Source: Whalleya microplaca (lineage: Eukaryota; Ascomycota; Sordariomycetes; Xylariales; Xylariaceae). Taken from it: 64,000 nucleotides of DNA. The stretch spans positions 434,001 through 498,000 of the forward strand of contig MU385715.1 of assembly GCA_022497155.1 (NCBI GenBank), in the 5' to 3' direction. A program made the position numbers and the translations under genes. A model generated the notes under the pieces. That model made no database searches and was not told the origin of the DNA. It saw only the letters and a program-made list of their open reading frames with translations. Within the stretch, counting starts at the first letter, position 1; each line of letters begins with the position of its first letter. Of the stretch, positions 30,601 through 43,740 are shown piece by piece.

Positions 30601-33600
30601 GGAACCTTTACGGATATATCATCTAAAACTACTACTGCGCCTGAGCTTAGCACTAACAGTGATGGAGAGTTTAGTTCTACTTCACAACTCAGCGTTACTA
30701 CATCCTCCGCAGAAACAGGCTCCTCATCCGAAAGTAATACCGATATGCCGACCGTATCGACTTCTTCCGACAACACAGCTTCTCTGGCCAGTAATAATAT
30801 TGCTACCACATCTACCGGAACTATCACTCAAACTGAAACTGAGATGTCTTCAACTACCCCTGGAAACATATCTACAATTACATCAGACAGTGGCTCAATC
30901 AGTCCTTCTACAAGTGAATCTACTACTATGAGTACTGCAACAGTGACTACAATCGACGAGACCACATCGTTCGTCACCCTCATTTCCACCACCACATCTA
31001 TCACGACCTCTGAGATCTCGATCACCGATCCAGTAACCAGCACTGTTATTCTCAAAACTACATCACTCCTCACGACTACATTACCGACTACGACTACCAC
31101 CCTCAGTAGTAGCTCTGATGCGTTCACCACCACCCCTATTAGCGGCACGGAAACGCCGACGAGCACCTCTACAAGTATCTCAAGTACTACATTTAGCATC
31201 TTTAGTTCAACAATATCTGTCGCCAATACGTTTTCAAGCGCCTTTACTGATGTCTCCAATACAAGCTTGACTACTGAATCACTAACTACATCCACAGATG
31301 ATAGCACATCTCAGGATATGACTACTAATAGTTTAATTAGCAGCTCTACTAATTTGCCCAGCACTACCTCTACAGATGCGTCTACTAGTATTTCTACTAG
31401 TATTTCTACTAGTATTTCTACTAGTATTACCAATACATCAGCATTCACATCCGAGACTACCTTCAGTAGTAATTCAACCACCGCTACAGATGCAAATACG
31501 AGTACTATTAGAAGTGATTCCAGCACCCTCATATCGATTGCCACCACCGTTACCACCACCTCTACTAATATGGAAAATACTTATATTAGCCCTAACGATA
31601 CATCGACGAGCACGTCACCCAACGTTATGAGTGCGACTTCCACTGCCAGTACCTTTAGTGATACAACTCCAAGTACCTCTGAAGACACTTCGACCAATAT
31701 CTCTAGTGGTATAACTACCAGTACTCTCATTAGCAGTCCTACCGATACGACTACAACTGCTACACCCACTAGAACTTCTACCGGCACATCTCTCAGTTCT
31801 AGTGATACGTCGACGAAAGCGTCCATGAGTGTCTCAACTGATACCTCTAGTACTATGTCCATTAGTGCCTCCCTAGATGAATCTGGAACTGCATCTACTG
31901 ATACCAGTAGCAGCACCTCTAGCACTTTGACACTGACCACTACTAACTCTATGACACTAGCTAGTCCTTCCGCTAATATTTCTAGCAGTGGCTCAATTGG
32001 CACACCTACCACGAGCCCTTCGGGGCTCGAAACATCCAGCTCCACCATGAGTTCAGCAACTTTCATCAGTTCTAATACCATATCTTCCTCAAGCTCGAGC
32101 TCTGCGTCAACCACAGATAGCACATTAAATCCTAGTACAGGGCTATCGAGTACTACCATTGAAGTTTCAAGCTCACCTAGCCCTAGCGATACTACCTCGT
32201 CGCTTCTGATCTCGGGGTCCTCTACAGCGTCGACCAGTTCAGGCTCTTCGTCGACTCAAATCAGTAGCTATAGTAGCACCACAAGCGATTCAAGCACAAC
32301 TCCCACAGTTTCAAGTACATCTAGTTCAAGTCATAGTAGTTCGCCATTTTCGACCCAGCCCACTTTCACTTCGAGTAGTACTATTAGCAATACGGCTCAG
32401 TCCTCTATGTCTTCACTCTCACAGGAAACAACATCCAGTTCAGTTGAACTGTCGGGGAGTACAACGACCACATCATTGAACTCATCGACAAGTATAGCCT
32501 CAATTACCACGACACCATCTAGCTCCCCGATAGCGACGACAACGACTTCCACTGCCACGGCGGCCCCAACTTCCTCTTCGTCGTCACTATCAACTACCAA
32601 CACCCCTACAGCACTACAGACTACTGTATCTACGACAAGTAGTTCGAGTGTTGCTGTTGGAGGGTCCTCAACAAATACATCTAGCACTAATGTGTCTAGC
32701 ACCACAAGCTCATCACTTACTACGGACAGCAGTTCTACTAGCACATCTTCCAGCGCTTCCGCCGATAATTCTGTTAGCACTCTCACCAGTACATCTATTG
32801 GAGGTTCTACTAGTAGCTCTACTAGCAGCTTCACAAGCAGCTTTACAAGCAGCTCTGCCAGTGTTCCCATCAGCAGTTCAACGAGCGGCTCCATTAGCAT
32901 GTCTACTGGTATCTCTGTCGTTTCTACCAATACATCGACAATTACGTCGATAAGCACATCGGTGAGCATGTCAACAATCACGTCTACTACGTCGACGGAT
33001 GTGTCTATCAGTAGCTCGACTAAAACCTCTACGCCGACAACAATATCGACTAGTACTAGCATATCTAGTGTTGTTAGTAGTAGTACCTTCACCTCATCTG
33101 TAGCATCGTCTACGTCCTTCTCTACCACTACTGAAACCTCCTCTACGATACCAGCTACCGTCTCGTCTTTAGCTAGCTCCAGTTTCACGTCACCTGAATC
33201 GAGTACTGAATCTTCGACCACATCTAGCACGCCTGCCACCAGTAGTCTAACAAGTACTAAGTCCAGTACATCTTCGAGTACGGTTTCCAGTACCTCCACA
33301 TATATTTCTACTAGCAGCACCTCTACAAGCATCCTTAGCGGCACCTCTACCGGTGCCTCTAGTAGCCTTATCAGCAGCTCCATTGGTACATCCACGAGTA
33401 TTTCTGCAACATCAACTACGTCGATTAGCACACAGACGAGCATTCTTGTATCAACCGTGACTACAACTGCACCTACAAGCTCAGCTAGCACTATAACGAG
33501 CACCACAATTGGCACTACAACAAATACCACGCCTAGTACTACGTCTGGTACCATAACCAGCACTATATCTAGCAGTACAACCACACCAACCACAACCACT

Positions 33601-35483
33601 ACAACTACCACCATTACTATCCAAGCAACAACTACTGCAAGCACAACTAGCATAATATCACCTAGTACCATAATAACAAGCGTATCAACTACGACTACAA
33701 TAAGTACACAAACCACCTGTAGTACAACTACTACAATAACGACGTCGACTACCGGTAGTATTACTAGCACAAGTTATACTTCGAGCACCGTTTCTACCAC
33801 TACTTCTACCACTGCTGCTGCCTCTACAACTAGCACTACGGTTCTGGCAACAACTAGTAGTATAGCAACTACACCCACCACTAGCAGTACAACCACTAGC
33901 AGTACAACCACTAGCAGTACAACCACTAGCAGCACAGCAACTACTCCTACAACTACTCCTACAACTACTCCTACAACTACTCCTACAACAAGTAGCACAA
34001 TAACTAGTAGTATAACGATGAGCAGTACAATGACTACACCCACTATAACGAACACTACTACTACTACTACACCTACTACTAGCAGTACTACAACTAGCAG
34101 TACGACAACTCCACACACCACTACAAGCACGACTACTACCACCACCACTACTACACTTACTAGTACTAGTACTACTACTCCCATTACTATCACCACTACT
34201 CCAACAACTTCACCGACAACCTCATCGACAACTACACCAATTACTACTGCTAGCAGTACGACTACAACATTAATAACTATTACATCAACTATTAGTACCA
34301 CCACCACCACTACCGCTCCTACTACGCCTACAACTACTACTACGCCTACAATTACTACTACGCCTACAACTACTAAGCCTACCACCACATCTTCTACCAC
34401 CGCCACAACGACCACTAATTCAACCAGTTCAACGATAACGACTTCACTAACAACCACGTCAAGTACTACTAGCAGCACGACTGCAAGTACAAAAACTAGT
34501 ACCAGTACTACTAGTACCACTACTACACCTTCTACCATCACTACTATGACAACTACTATTGCTTCTACTACCACTACTACCACTGCTTCCAGTACTACTA
34601 GCACAAGTGTATCATGCGACCCATGTGAGTAAAGCCGAAAATCACCCGTTTCCCCCTTTCCCCTATTTGTGTACATTCGGAGTCCAGAACTTCCGAGATA
34701 GATCTCAGAACTCCCATAGACTGCCAAACTGTCTAAAAGAGGCAACACTAACTTGAGGACGCTATAGATGGTTACATGATCCAAGGCGCAACTCTCATCC
34801 GCGTCGACACGTCAACAAGCTCCGCGACCTACACAACCGTCAAAACCACCGTCGGCGACGGCAGCACCATCGACGCGCTCGGCTACAACGCCGCAGACGG
34901 CTACCTGTACGGGGCATCCGGGGCCTTCCCCTCGCGCCTCCTGCGCATCTCGCCCACGGACGGCAGCTCCACGGACCTCGGCTCGCTGAACCTGACCGCG
35001 GCCGTGGACACCGGCGTCGTGGACGAGAACAGCCAGTACTGGATCACGACGGGCGGGACCCGGTGGTGGCAGATCGACCTGCGGCCCGGCTCCGCGACCT
35101 TCGGCAAGACCGTCAACAGCGGCACGTCGACCGCGCCCGCGTACGCCATCCTCGACTGGGCGTGGGTGCCCGGCGGCGGCGACAACCTGTACGGCATCGG
35201 CTACGACGTGCTCGCGCTGATCACGTACACGATGCAGTGGAGCCGGACCACCAAGACGTGGACGACGCGCACGGGGTACCTGAACTTGATCCCGCTGCTG
35301 GGCGGGAACCGCGCGCGCTGGGGCGCCGTCTGGGCCTCGCAGGACGGGTACATCTACGGCTCCGAGAACGCCAGTGGGCAGTTGTTCCGGTTCCCGCTGC
35401 CGCCCGGCGCGACGGCGACGATGGTGGGTACGAGTCCGGCATCGGCGAACAATGATGGTGCACGGTGTGTCAAGGCTTCCTAA
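24652..35483 (+). CDS. giant Ser/Thr-rich mucin-like cell-surface protein with C-terminal globular domain
   Basis: Model: exons 24652-24868, 24932-34624 and 34768-35483, totalling 10,626 nt, about 3,541 aa. Introns have donors GTAAAA and GTGAGT, acceptors CGTAG and TATAG, and CTAAC branch sites. The proposed start opens with a short hydrophobic segment (MVIILCLLCRCIG), a weak signal peptide, so the 5' end is tentative. Residues from about 75 to 3,300 are almost wholly Ser and Thr without a single stop: Ser-rich first, then increasingly Thr-rich with TTTTPTT-type runs. This predicts dense O-mannosylation and an extended wall-spanning stalk. The last exon encodes about 240 aa of ordinary composition: CDPYGYMIQGATLIRVD across the splice, then GDGSTIDALGYNAADGYLYG and NLYGIGYDVLALITYTMQW. 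It resembles the domain found after Ser/Thr stalks in other fungal secreted proteins (I believe DUF6923, unverified). No GPI signal is seen. A role in adhesion or wall structure is inferred. Confidence 0.75.
31381..31428 (+). repeat. 4 x 12-bp in-frame tandem repeat in the mucin
   Basis: Four exact copies of TCTACTAGTATT, each encoding Ser-Thr-Ser-Ile. The unit is a multiple of three, so copy changes preserve the frame. Confidence 0.92.
33877..33936 (+). repeat. 4 x 15-bp in-frame tandem repeat in the mucin
   Basis: Four copies of ACCACTAGCAGTACA (the last with one T-to-C change) encode Thr-Thr-Ser-Ser-Thr. Confidence 0.92.
33940..33987 (+). repeat. 4 x 12-bp in-frame tandem repeat in the mucin
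   Basis: Four copies of ACTACTCCTACA encode Thr-Thr-Pro-Thr, directly after the 15-bp array. Confidence 0.92.
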
Positions 35484-36793
35484 GCCACTTGCGAGTCCGA
35501 TCCGAATATGGCAGAATTCTATAAGTCCATGAGCAACTTGAAGTCTCTTGCCTTACATGCTCGCGCCTAAGGATTAGACCCTCTTTAATCCACATCCACA
35601 GTTCTGACACTACTCCGTACTTATGCACCAAAGCAACACATAAAACTCGAGTCCACAGTACTTTCAGCTCAACGGTGCCAACCGAGTGTATTGGTCTGCC
35701 ATGGAAAGCTAAAAATTTCTCTCGATTTCACGTAAAAGGGAATACTATTAATACCTAGCTAAAGGAACGAAAAGGAGGGACGATAAAAAGAAAAGCAGAA
35801 AAAAAAAGAAAGGAGAAAAAAAACATACAACACCGGGGATTTGCTGGTCGTCACCGACCCAACTACTAATCCGGCGGTACACAGCTTATCTAGGGCAGAG
35901 CGGACGGGATGCCGAGTTTTCTGTGTCCTATGGTCGTATGTGCCAGTTGCTCCGAGTATTAGCGTACTTATAGCTTAGCTATGGTACTGAGCACCGTCGT
36001 TTCAGCGATGCCGGCTGCGCGAACTACAACACTACCCCCTTCTTCGACATCAACAACGAGAAGATTCTCAGGAATAGACGGATAACATAGACGGACGATT
36101 GCAAAATCTGGATTGCGGCGCTTTCAGGCGTTTATGATTTTCGGCATACTTACACATGGATGTCAGGGGCCGAGGGAATGACAGGATGGCATCCTTACGG
36201 TACTAGTATCATCTAGTCTTTCCTTTGTTAAAATTAAGACTGTATTATAGCGACTTCGAGAAGTAATCTCATAAGAAAGAGTTGTCGCACCGCCTCAGAG
36301 TGTTCTATTGTCGATTTGTTGATTCACTTGGTAGTTGCGGCTCCCGTGTAGACGAGGACGAGAACGACTTATGGTGGTATAATGATCGGGCATCTTGCCT
36401 TCAACATCATGAGTGCGAATCACTGTTTAATCCAACCCCTTTCAATAGTTTACCTCATTCATACAACATCACCGAGATCCGTGATGCCAATGCCTCACAT
36501 AAGAGTAATTATGTATAGGTATTCTTCACTACCTAGGTATCTATAAACAATCCACGATAATCCCCACCCATATATTCACCAACGATAACCTATCTATGCT
36601 GCAATAATCCGAACCTAACCTAACCTAACCCAACCTAATCCAACCTAACCGAATGTAAGCTCAGGAGCATATCCATGACCTCCTCGGCCTCAGCCTGCTC
36701 CTGCTGCTCCTCCTCCCTCTTAGCAGCGCCTCCGTCTCCACCTTCGCCTGATTCTTCGTCCTCTCCGTCCGGATCGGGGATCGTGACCCACTC
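35484..36793. other. intergenic region between mucin and VPS15
   Basis: It holds the 3' ends of two convergent genes and no supported gene. An A/G-rich stretch (35760-35825) and an imperfect CCTAA-type array (36612-36650) are the only notable features. Confidence 0.45.
36612..36650. repeat. imperfect CCTAA pentamer array (telomere-like)
   Basis: Eight imperfect pentamers of the AACCT type (TTAGG on the other strand), with scattered C or T changes. Ascomycete telomeres are normally TTAGGG, so this resembles but does not equal an interstitial telomere. It lies just past the VPS15 stop. Confidence 0.6.
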
Positions 36794-39700
36794 CTACTGG
36801 AACACGAAGATGACGCCCGACCGGTCGACGCTGACCGTCATGGTGTACGGCAGCTCGAGCACGGCGACGTCGAGGATCGAGTCCAGGTGGCTGCGGAGCA
36901 GCAGCGCCTGCTCCGCCGAGATGACCGTGTGCCTAGGCGGCTTCTCTCTCGCACTATTACCCCCACCAGACTTCCCACCCCCACCACCACCACCACCACC
37001 ACCACCACTACGACCGCCCTTCTGCTGCTGGTCCCCGGCACCCACGACCTTGGTGAAGGTCTCCACGTTCAGCGTCAGCCCGGGCTGGTTGGGCGTCAGC
37101 ACGGGGCCGACGGCGGACCTGACGGCGTCGGACTGCAGGCCGGAGAAGACGCACGAGTTCTCGATGCGGAAGAGGTCCCAGAAGCGCAGCTTCTTGTCCG
37201 CGCCCCCCGTGAGGATGTATCCGAAGCGCACGTCGCGCTGCTCCTCGAGCGCGCCCGCGCCGACCGCCATCGCCCGCACCCCGCGGTCCGCGTTGCCCGT
37301 CGACGGCGCCGCCGGCTCGATGTTAGTCGTCGCGAACCGCCCCAGCATGCCCTCGGGGCGGTCCTCGTCCACGTCCCACGCCTTGTACTCCCTCGGCCCT
37401 TCCTTGGACGAGCCCCCCGTGCGGTAGATCTCTTTGCACTGCGTCTTCTCTAGGTCCCAGACCGTCACTTCGCCCAGGCCCGTGCCGCCTGAGATGCACA
37501 CCCATCTGCCGCGCCCCTTGGTTGGATGCAGGCTCAGTCGGTAGATGGCGGTCTTGCCCGGCAGGCCCCAACCTTTGAGCCGCATTTTGAAGCGCAGGTC
37601 CCACAGGTCCACTACACCGTGTGAAGTACCGAGAAGAAGCCAGTTCCGTTTCCTATCCAGGCAGAAGCAGGTCGGGGTACCATGATGAATCGGGTTTTCG
37701 AGAACATAGAGGAGCGTCATCGTACGGAGATCGACACCCAAGACTCGAGACCTATTTGTCGCTAGAACGAGTACGGAGTTTAACTCTTGCTTAAAGTGTT
37801 CACACCACACAGCATACTCATTGCCCGGCAGCTGGTACTCTCGAAGTAGTCTCAACCGGATATACTTGGTCGTTCCACTCGTTACCGCAGTGTCAACCTT
37901 GACGACGTGAACTCTTCCATCTGTGGTGCAGCTCACAAATGTGTGAGTATTCTCGATGAAACACAGAGCGACGACCTTGGCACCTGGAGCGTGCCTGTGG
38001 GTTTGACGTGCACGATGCGTAACGTTTCGTTCAAGTCGTGACGAGTCCCAAATCTTAACACAACCATCATCGCCTCCCGTGATGAAGAACTGATGGTCTG
38101 GCGAAGGTACAACCCGATTTATAGCCCCCGTGTGCTCTGAAAAGGTCGCGACGAGTTTGCCACTTGGCTTCCATGCCTCATCACCCGGCTGCCCGCTTGG
38201 TTTCGTAGTCTTTCTCCTAGTTATCGGTGAAACAAGGGGTCCAAACTCAGCTATGTCGTGCGGGTAGTTGTCCATATACATGTTGTCCAGCATTCTGAGT
38301 ATACTAGGATCATTGCCTTCATATGTATGCGCAACTCGCAGTCTAGCCTCCGGCTTGCCATCCTCAGAAACCGTCTCCGGAATGGTAATCTGTGGAGGCG
38401 GATTTTGCGCAAAAGGTCCTTCAACTTGTCCAAATGCATTTGCCTCGGTGGTTCCTGTTTCAGGAATCGATCGAGTGCTGTCTTTCCTGTTCAAGAGATC
38501 TAATGCGCTTGACTGGTGTCGAATGGCTCTTCTTGAAGAGAAAGGGGTATCTGATACGGAGGCATCATCATCCCGAGATCCCTGCCCTCGTGTAACGGAT
38601 GAAGCTCTGCGCGATTCATCGAAGCTGGTTCTATCTAGCGGCGATGATGGTTGACTCTGCGTGGGTGACATTCCCCTATTACCTCTCGCCCTAGGCGAGA
38701 CTGTACCTGCCCGACTACTCAACCGTGATCGATGATTATTCATCGCAGCGCGGCGCCTCCTTCCAATAGGCTCATCAATGGTCATCGAAGCATCTAGTAG
38801 AGCGTCTGCGATAGTATAGGGACCCTTGTCTGTATCTGAATTCCGCTGCTGTCTCCATATTGGCTCTTCTATGGTTGCTGTCTCGTCGAACATGATTGTC
38901 TGCATCTTAACGTCTAGGCTCCTCAGAGGAATGATGTCATTCATAGCCGTTGCAATGTTATCTTGCGTGATCAAGTCCCGATTCCTCATTTGACTCAGGC
39001 GCCAAATGAACTCCCTGAGCACGAGTAACTTGAATTCATCTTCAGACGTCATGCCCATGTTTCGTAACCGACCGAGCCATTGCTCGTCCTCGTCATTTCG
39101 CGACACTTTGTTTAGTGTCTGGGGCTGCATCTCCCGAGATGACCTGATAGCCAACGCCGTGGACGCAATAGTAAATGTCGACTGCTTCTGTTGCCTAACA
39201 GCTTTCCAGAAAAGCCCTTTATCGGTCTTCTGTGCCCAAGACAATGCTAGGTCGAACACAGTTCTAGGCAGTGGTTTTTTGAGCGCATCTAACAAAGCCA
39301 GCTCATTGAAGTCGGGAATGATGTTTGGCTTTAGAAACGGTTTAATAAGAGGTAGCACGATACACCTAATATCGGCAGGTGACAGCAGTTTCGCAGCGCT
39401 AGATATATATTCGGCTGCAGATTCCCGGATCCATGCATTTGGATGCATGGTAAAGCGGCCAACGACATCGATAAGTTCCCACGTCTTCGCTTTAGATAGA
39501 AGACCTAGATTCGCCAGTTCGGCTAGAGAATGCAAGGCTGCCTGCACGACGTGCTCTTCGGGGTCAGTCACAGCTTGTACCATCAAGGGAAGACTAAATT
39601 CCTCCAAGCTTGTGCTGCCAAGGAAGGCCGCGATTCCAACGATTGTGTCGAAAAACGCACATTTGAGCATCCAGTCTCTATCGTTCAGATACGTGTTTAG

Positions 39701-41615
39701 GTGCGTAAGGATAATATCATTCGACTCTGCACTGCCGAAAAACATGCAGAGTTCTGGAACCGAACTGAGAAATGCCCGGCGTACTGAGGGATCAGAGTCC
39801 TCGACTAGAGCTTTGGCGTGGGTCTCAAAAAGCTCGACAAGCTCACTTTGAGCATTGTCGAACAAGCCGTCAAAGGCAGCATCGGGATCGCTTCCGGCTT
39901 CCACCTCAGGATCAGCTGTACTAATGGATCCCTCGGCTCTCAGGATAGCCGTCAACTCCAGAAATCTAGACGCTGTCGTGGCGAGGCTACCTAGACACGA
40001 TGCGTACGTAGCTCGAACTAATGCGCTCGGTTCTCTGCGCTCTTTGCCCATGATAGGTTGTCTTGAAGCGCCCGACAAAAACACTTGCATTCTAGGCAGG
40101 ATGTATTCGGGAAACACGTGCGCGTTGACTGGAGTAACGACGGTCACAAGAGCCAAAAGTTGAGTAACGGATCTGAGAGCCGAGATGGCCACATCATCGA
40201 CATCATCGTTCAATAACGTCATCAGATATGGCAACACTCTGTCTAACTTTGCCTCGTCGGTTAATTTCTCTGAGAAGGCGAGTAGTACATCGCAAGCTCT
40301 TATCTTTGAAGCTGCTCGAGCAGTATGTCTTAGAGACCCTGCAACAAGTGTGAGGAAAATAAGTGTTCCGTCGTCGGTTGATGGTTGTTTCCCCACGGAA
40401 GCGAAGTGTTCGTTATTAGGTATGTTAAGTCGTACAGGAAAGAGGCCCAAGCCGAGCCGGGGCGTAAAGTGTGTTAGCTGGGATTCATCCTTATTATCCT
40501 GGTGGCCCAGGAAATATGAAATTTTGTCAAAGTCATAGAAGACTCGATCTATCCGCTCATCAGCCTCGCCTAGATTCTTCGTGGACCCTGAAACCAGTGC
40601 TCTCCCTGAACTTGGATCGGTGATCAGTTCCATATACTGGTGGAGGAAGCTGTAGAAGTACTCCGGAAAGACCTTAGCTTTGTAGAAGTCCAAATACTGC
40701 TCTGCGGAGTACCGCTTCTGGGGGTCGACTTGTATCATGCTCGACAGCATTTCGCGCAACCCCTGGTCGGGTATCCTGCTAAGATGCGAGATCACAGGGT
40801 CATATTCGCCCCCACCGCGATATTTGAACATCTGGCTTAGACTGAAGATAGGGGTTTCCAAGAATAGCTCCGCAATGACACAGCCAGCACTGAATATGTC
40901 CATCGACCATGTCAACTTGTGTCCTTGCAGCTGCGACTGGGGATCCTCGATGTGCTCAGTGAATCTCTCCGGCGCAATGTAACATGTCCGTCGACCAGAC
41001 AAATCAAAGAAATAGGAGTAGAACATGGGATTGTCATCAGGTAGCTTCGTGGGCTTGAATGAGCCGCTAAAATCGGTGAGGTATAACCAGTTCCACGACG
41101 TGACCATGATATTCTCCGTCTTGATATCACCGTGGTATATGTCACGAGCATGGCAGTCGCGCAACGCACATAGCAGCTGGAATGCCAACCATTTCTTCTC
41201 TATATCCTCGAGGAACGGTCGGGTAGACATTCGATCGTAGAGGGAGCTGTAGATGTACTGTCGCACGAGATAGGCGTTTCCCTCGGTTTCGAAGGCGCGC
41301 TCGAAGCCCAAGGCGTTGGGGACGTCTCTCAACTTCTCTCTCTCCTCTAGATATCCAAGTCAGCTTATATGCAATCACGCAAGCACATATCAGTTGCCTA
41401 CGCAGTATCTGCTTGCCGTAGTCCCCTAACGGCAAGGGTGTATACGGCTTCACGGTGACTTTCGCAAGTACTACACCGTCGTGATGGCGTGCGCGGATGC
41501 TCTTCATGAACCGAGCGCTTCCAATAGATCGCTCGTGCACGAGATCAGCCAGCTCCGGTATGTCGATACCAGCAGCGCCGGCGTACGGCGTGGTGAGGGA
41601 GTAGCTGTTGCCCAT
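36794..41615 (-). CDS. VPS15: Vps15, regulatory serine/threonine kinase of the Vps34 PI3-kinase complex
   Basis: Vps15 anchors and activates the class III phosphatidylinositol 3-kinase Vps34 in vacuolar sorting and autophagy. Exons 41615-41402 and 41346-36794 (55-nt intron) give 4,767 nt, 1,588 aa, a normal size. It begins MGNSYS, so Gly2 can be myristoylated. The kinase domain covers about residues 25-310, with the catalytic loop HGDIKTENIMVTSWNWLYLT (Asp near 146; the HGD form is characteristic of Vps15) and TDFSGSFKP in place of a standard DFG. HEAT repeats follow (about 360-700; for example LMTLLNDDVDDVAISALRSV), then a disordered Ser-rich linker, then a WD40 propeller from about 1130 to the end (FITGGDDGCVKIWDSS, ILTGGADKKLRFWDL). 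A run of eleven Gly between late WD strands is encoded by a CCA microsatellite. The C terminus (RSGVIFVFQ) is intact. Confidence 0.96.
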
Positions 41616-43740
41616 GATGCAAACATATGGTCGTGGTCGTGCTACCTGGGCGAAGATGTAACGCGAGGGAGATCGACCATCTTCGGGCGTCCGGGAAGGG
41701 ATACGGGCTGTTTATCGTCTGTGGAGGTACGCGCGGGAGCACAGCGCATCATTGACCAACGAAGCCAATTATGATACACACTGGTTGCGAGGCAGCAGCA
41801 GGTATGTACACATAATAAAGCTGACTGGCTGGGTGAGATCTTGAAGATGGTGGGATCAAGCTCCCAGGCAGCTTGGCTGCTGCTTAGGTGGGTAGGTCCG
41901 CGACTGATGACGCTAACTGCAGCATTAGCTGCTACAGTAACAACCTGACAGCCTGACAGCCTGGGACTACCACCGCTAAATCCGCTAAATCCGCTAAAGC
42001 TAGTCGCCAATCCAGCGTGACCATTGATCATGTGTGACTAAGCAGGCCTGTAAAGTGCTGTATCATTCACAGACAGCAACGCAATATACAACAGTACATG
42101 TAGCGAAGTTTACCACATTAGATGAACGAATTTATTCATGAAACTGATTTCCCTTTACATGTAGTAAGGCTAAAAGTCTACATTCAAATCATGGTATATC
42201 GCGGTGGGTGCTCACATATTTAAATATTTAGAATTTCCCGATTGACTCAACATTGTTTCTCAATTCACGGTTACAAGCTGAGGTTTGAAGAACCTTATGG
42301 ACTTACTTCATTGCACTACCTAACAAACTCTGATTAATGAATATACTTAGCTTTCAGTGCCACATAAGTGCTACTTACCTAGCAAGTAGTACCTTTTGCC
42401 ATGTTTATATACTATTAATATCTTATTGGTTTTTCACCAGTTATGCTAGCAAAGGAGGACACTAGTTACATATAGACTTATATAAACTTTGTTCCTGTTT
42501 CAAAGGCGGATAGCCAATAGGAAGCGAGCCTGTCTATTGTTCTTAGTATCGATATACGATATAGTTACAATTGAAGTAATTATGATACCTACCTAGCATA
42601 GTTCAGATTACTTGAATGATACATATACATAGTAATATTCCTTAAGCCATGTCCTTCTATATTGAATGAGATCAGGTTACATCAGTTCTTGAATGTAACT
42701 GGAAGGGCATAGCAACAAACGTTTATGATAATGCTATAGGAGGCTACTTGTCTTATTGTCTGACTAATCAACCAAGATAAAGGATATAGTTATCTACCAA
42801 AAATCGAGACCATGGAAGAATTCGAGTTTCGAGCGGATTCAACTGTTCTCAAGACCTGTAGTCAAGCAGTCAAGATGGATAGAGGGAGTAGGTACTGTAG
42901 GCATAGGCAGCTTTCTCTATTTAACTAACCGAGATGTCTGGGCGGTCAAAAGCGGAGTCGCAAGAGCCCCAAAACATCTCTATACCATTTATATAATCCA
43001 AGGCCAAATTTCATATGGCCCTTTGATGAAGATGCAATTAATCTTCAAACCTCTGGCGTCCCCTACCCGCTCTCTCTCTCTCATCTAGTAGTAGTAGGAA
43101 TATAGGCTGCAAAAGATGCACCGTCCCAGCTAAGCTAAGCTTCGCTTCGCTTCCTTCTTCCCAAAGCAGAATGGAAAATACACAACAATGGGCCCTCCCC
43201 GACAGCATCCGCCTCTCTAAACGCCTCTGATGGCAAACCGGGTATATTGACTGAACAAACGAAGAGAAAGGGGAGAGCGCAATTGCGTGTAGTCGTCATA
43301 TTAGGTATCATCGCGTCTCTTCATGTCAAAAAGGTTCCGAAGACAGGTTGATGATCACTACCTCGGTAGGCATCAAAACATCTTGCGGCGAAGTCGTGAT
43401 CCGAGACGACGCGTCGTCTGAATGAAGTGAAATGGTTCTTGAAGAAGTAGAGGCATTAAGCATATCAACCACAGAAATGCAAACGGTCGTAACTATGTGC
43501 AGGATGATGTTGAGAAGCTGGGCGACAGACTAGTGATCTCTCGACACGGCGACTTCATCAGGTGTGACCGATGGTACATTCGAAGGTGGAGGAACGAAGA
43601 AGACGATATAGTGCTGCGCTCAGATCTGATGATGGTAGCAAGAGCGGAAGAGTCCATGAACGCCAGAGCAATGCAAACACAGATACCTTCATCAATTCCT
43701 GGGATAAAAACAAACAACGTGGAAGATCTCGTTAATTGAC
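41616..43740. other. intergenic region between VPS15 and the SH3 membrane protein
   Basis: No supported gene. Small direct repeats occur upstream of VPS15 (CTGACAGC twice near 41946-41961; CCGCTAAAT-type units near 41979-41999). From 42040 to 42800 the DNA is AT-rich. Short frames near 43497-43739 have no domain. Confidence 0.45.

Noticed and set aside
29022..30827. Long open frames on the minus strand opposite the mucin (also 27396-28274, 32397-33770, 33774-34784)
   Set aside because: They arise because Ser/Thr codons rarely give stops in reverse. Their translations are monotonous Val/Leu/Asp/Glu strings without domains.
36675..37427. 250-codon plus-strand frame over the 3' end of VPS15
   Set aside because: A shadow of the GC-rich, poly-Gly-coding VPS15 sequence; it is Ser/Pro low complexity and antisense to clear WD40 repeats.
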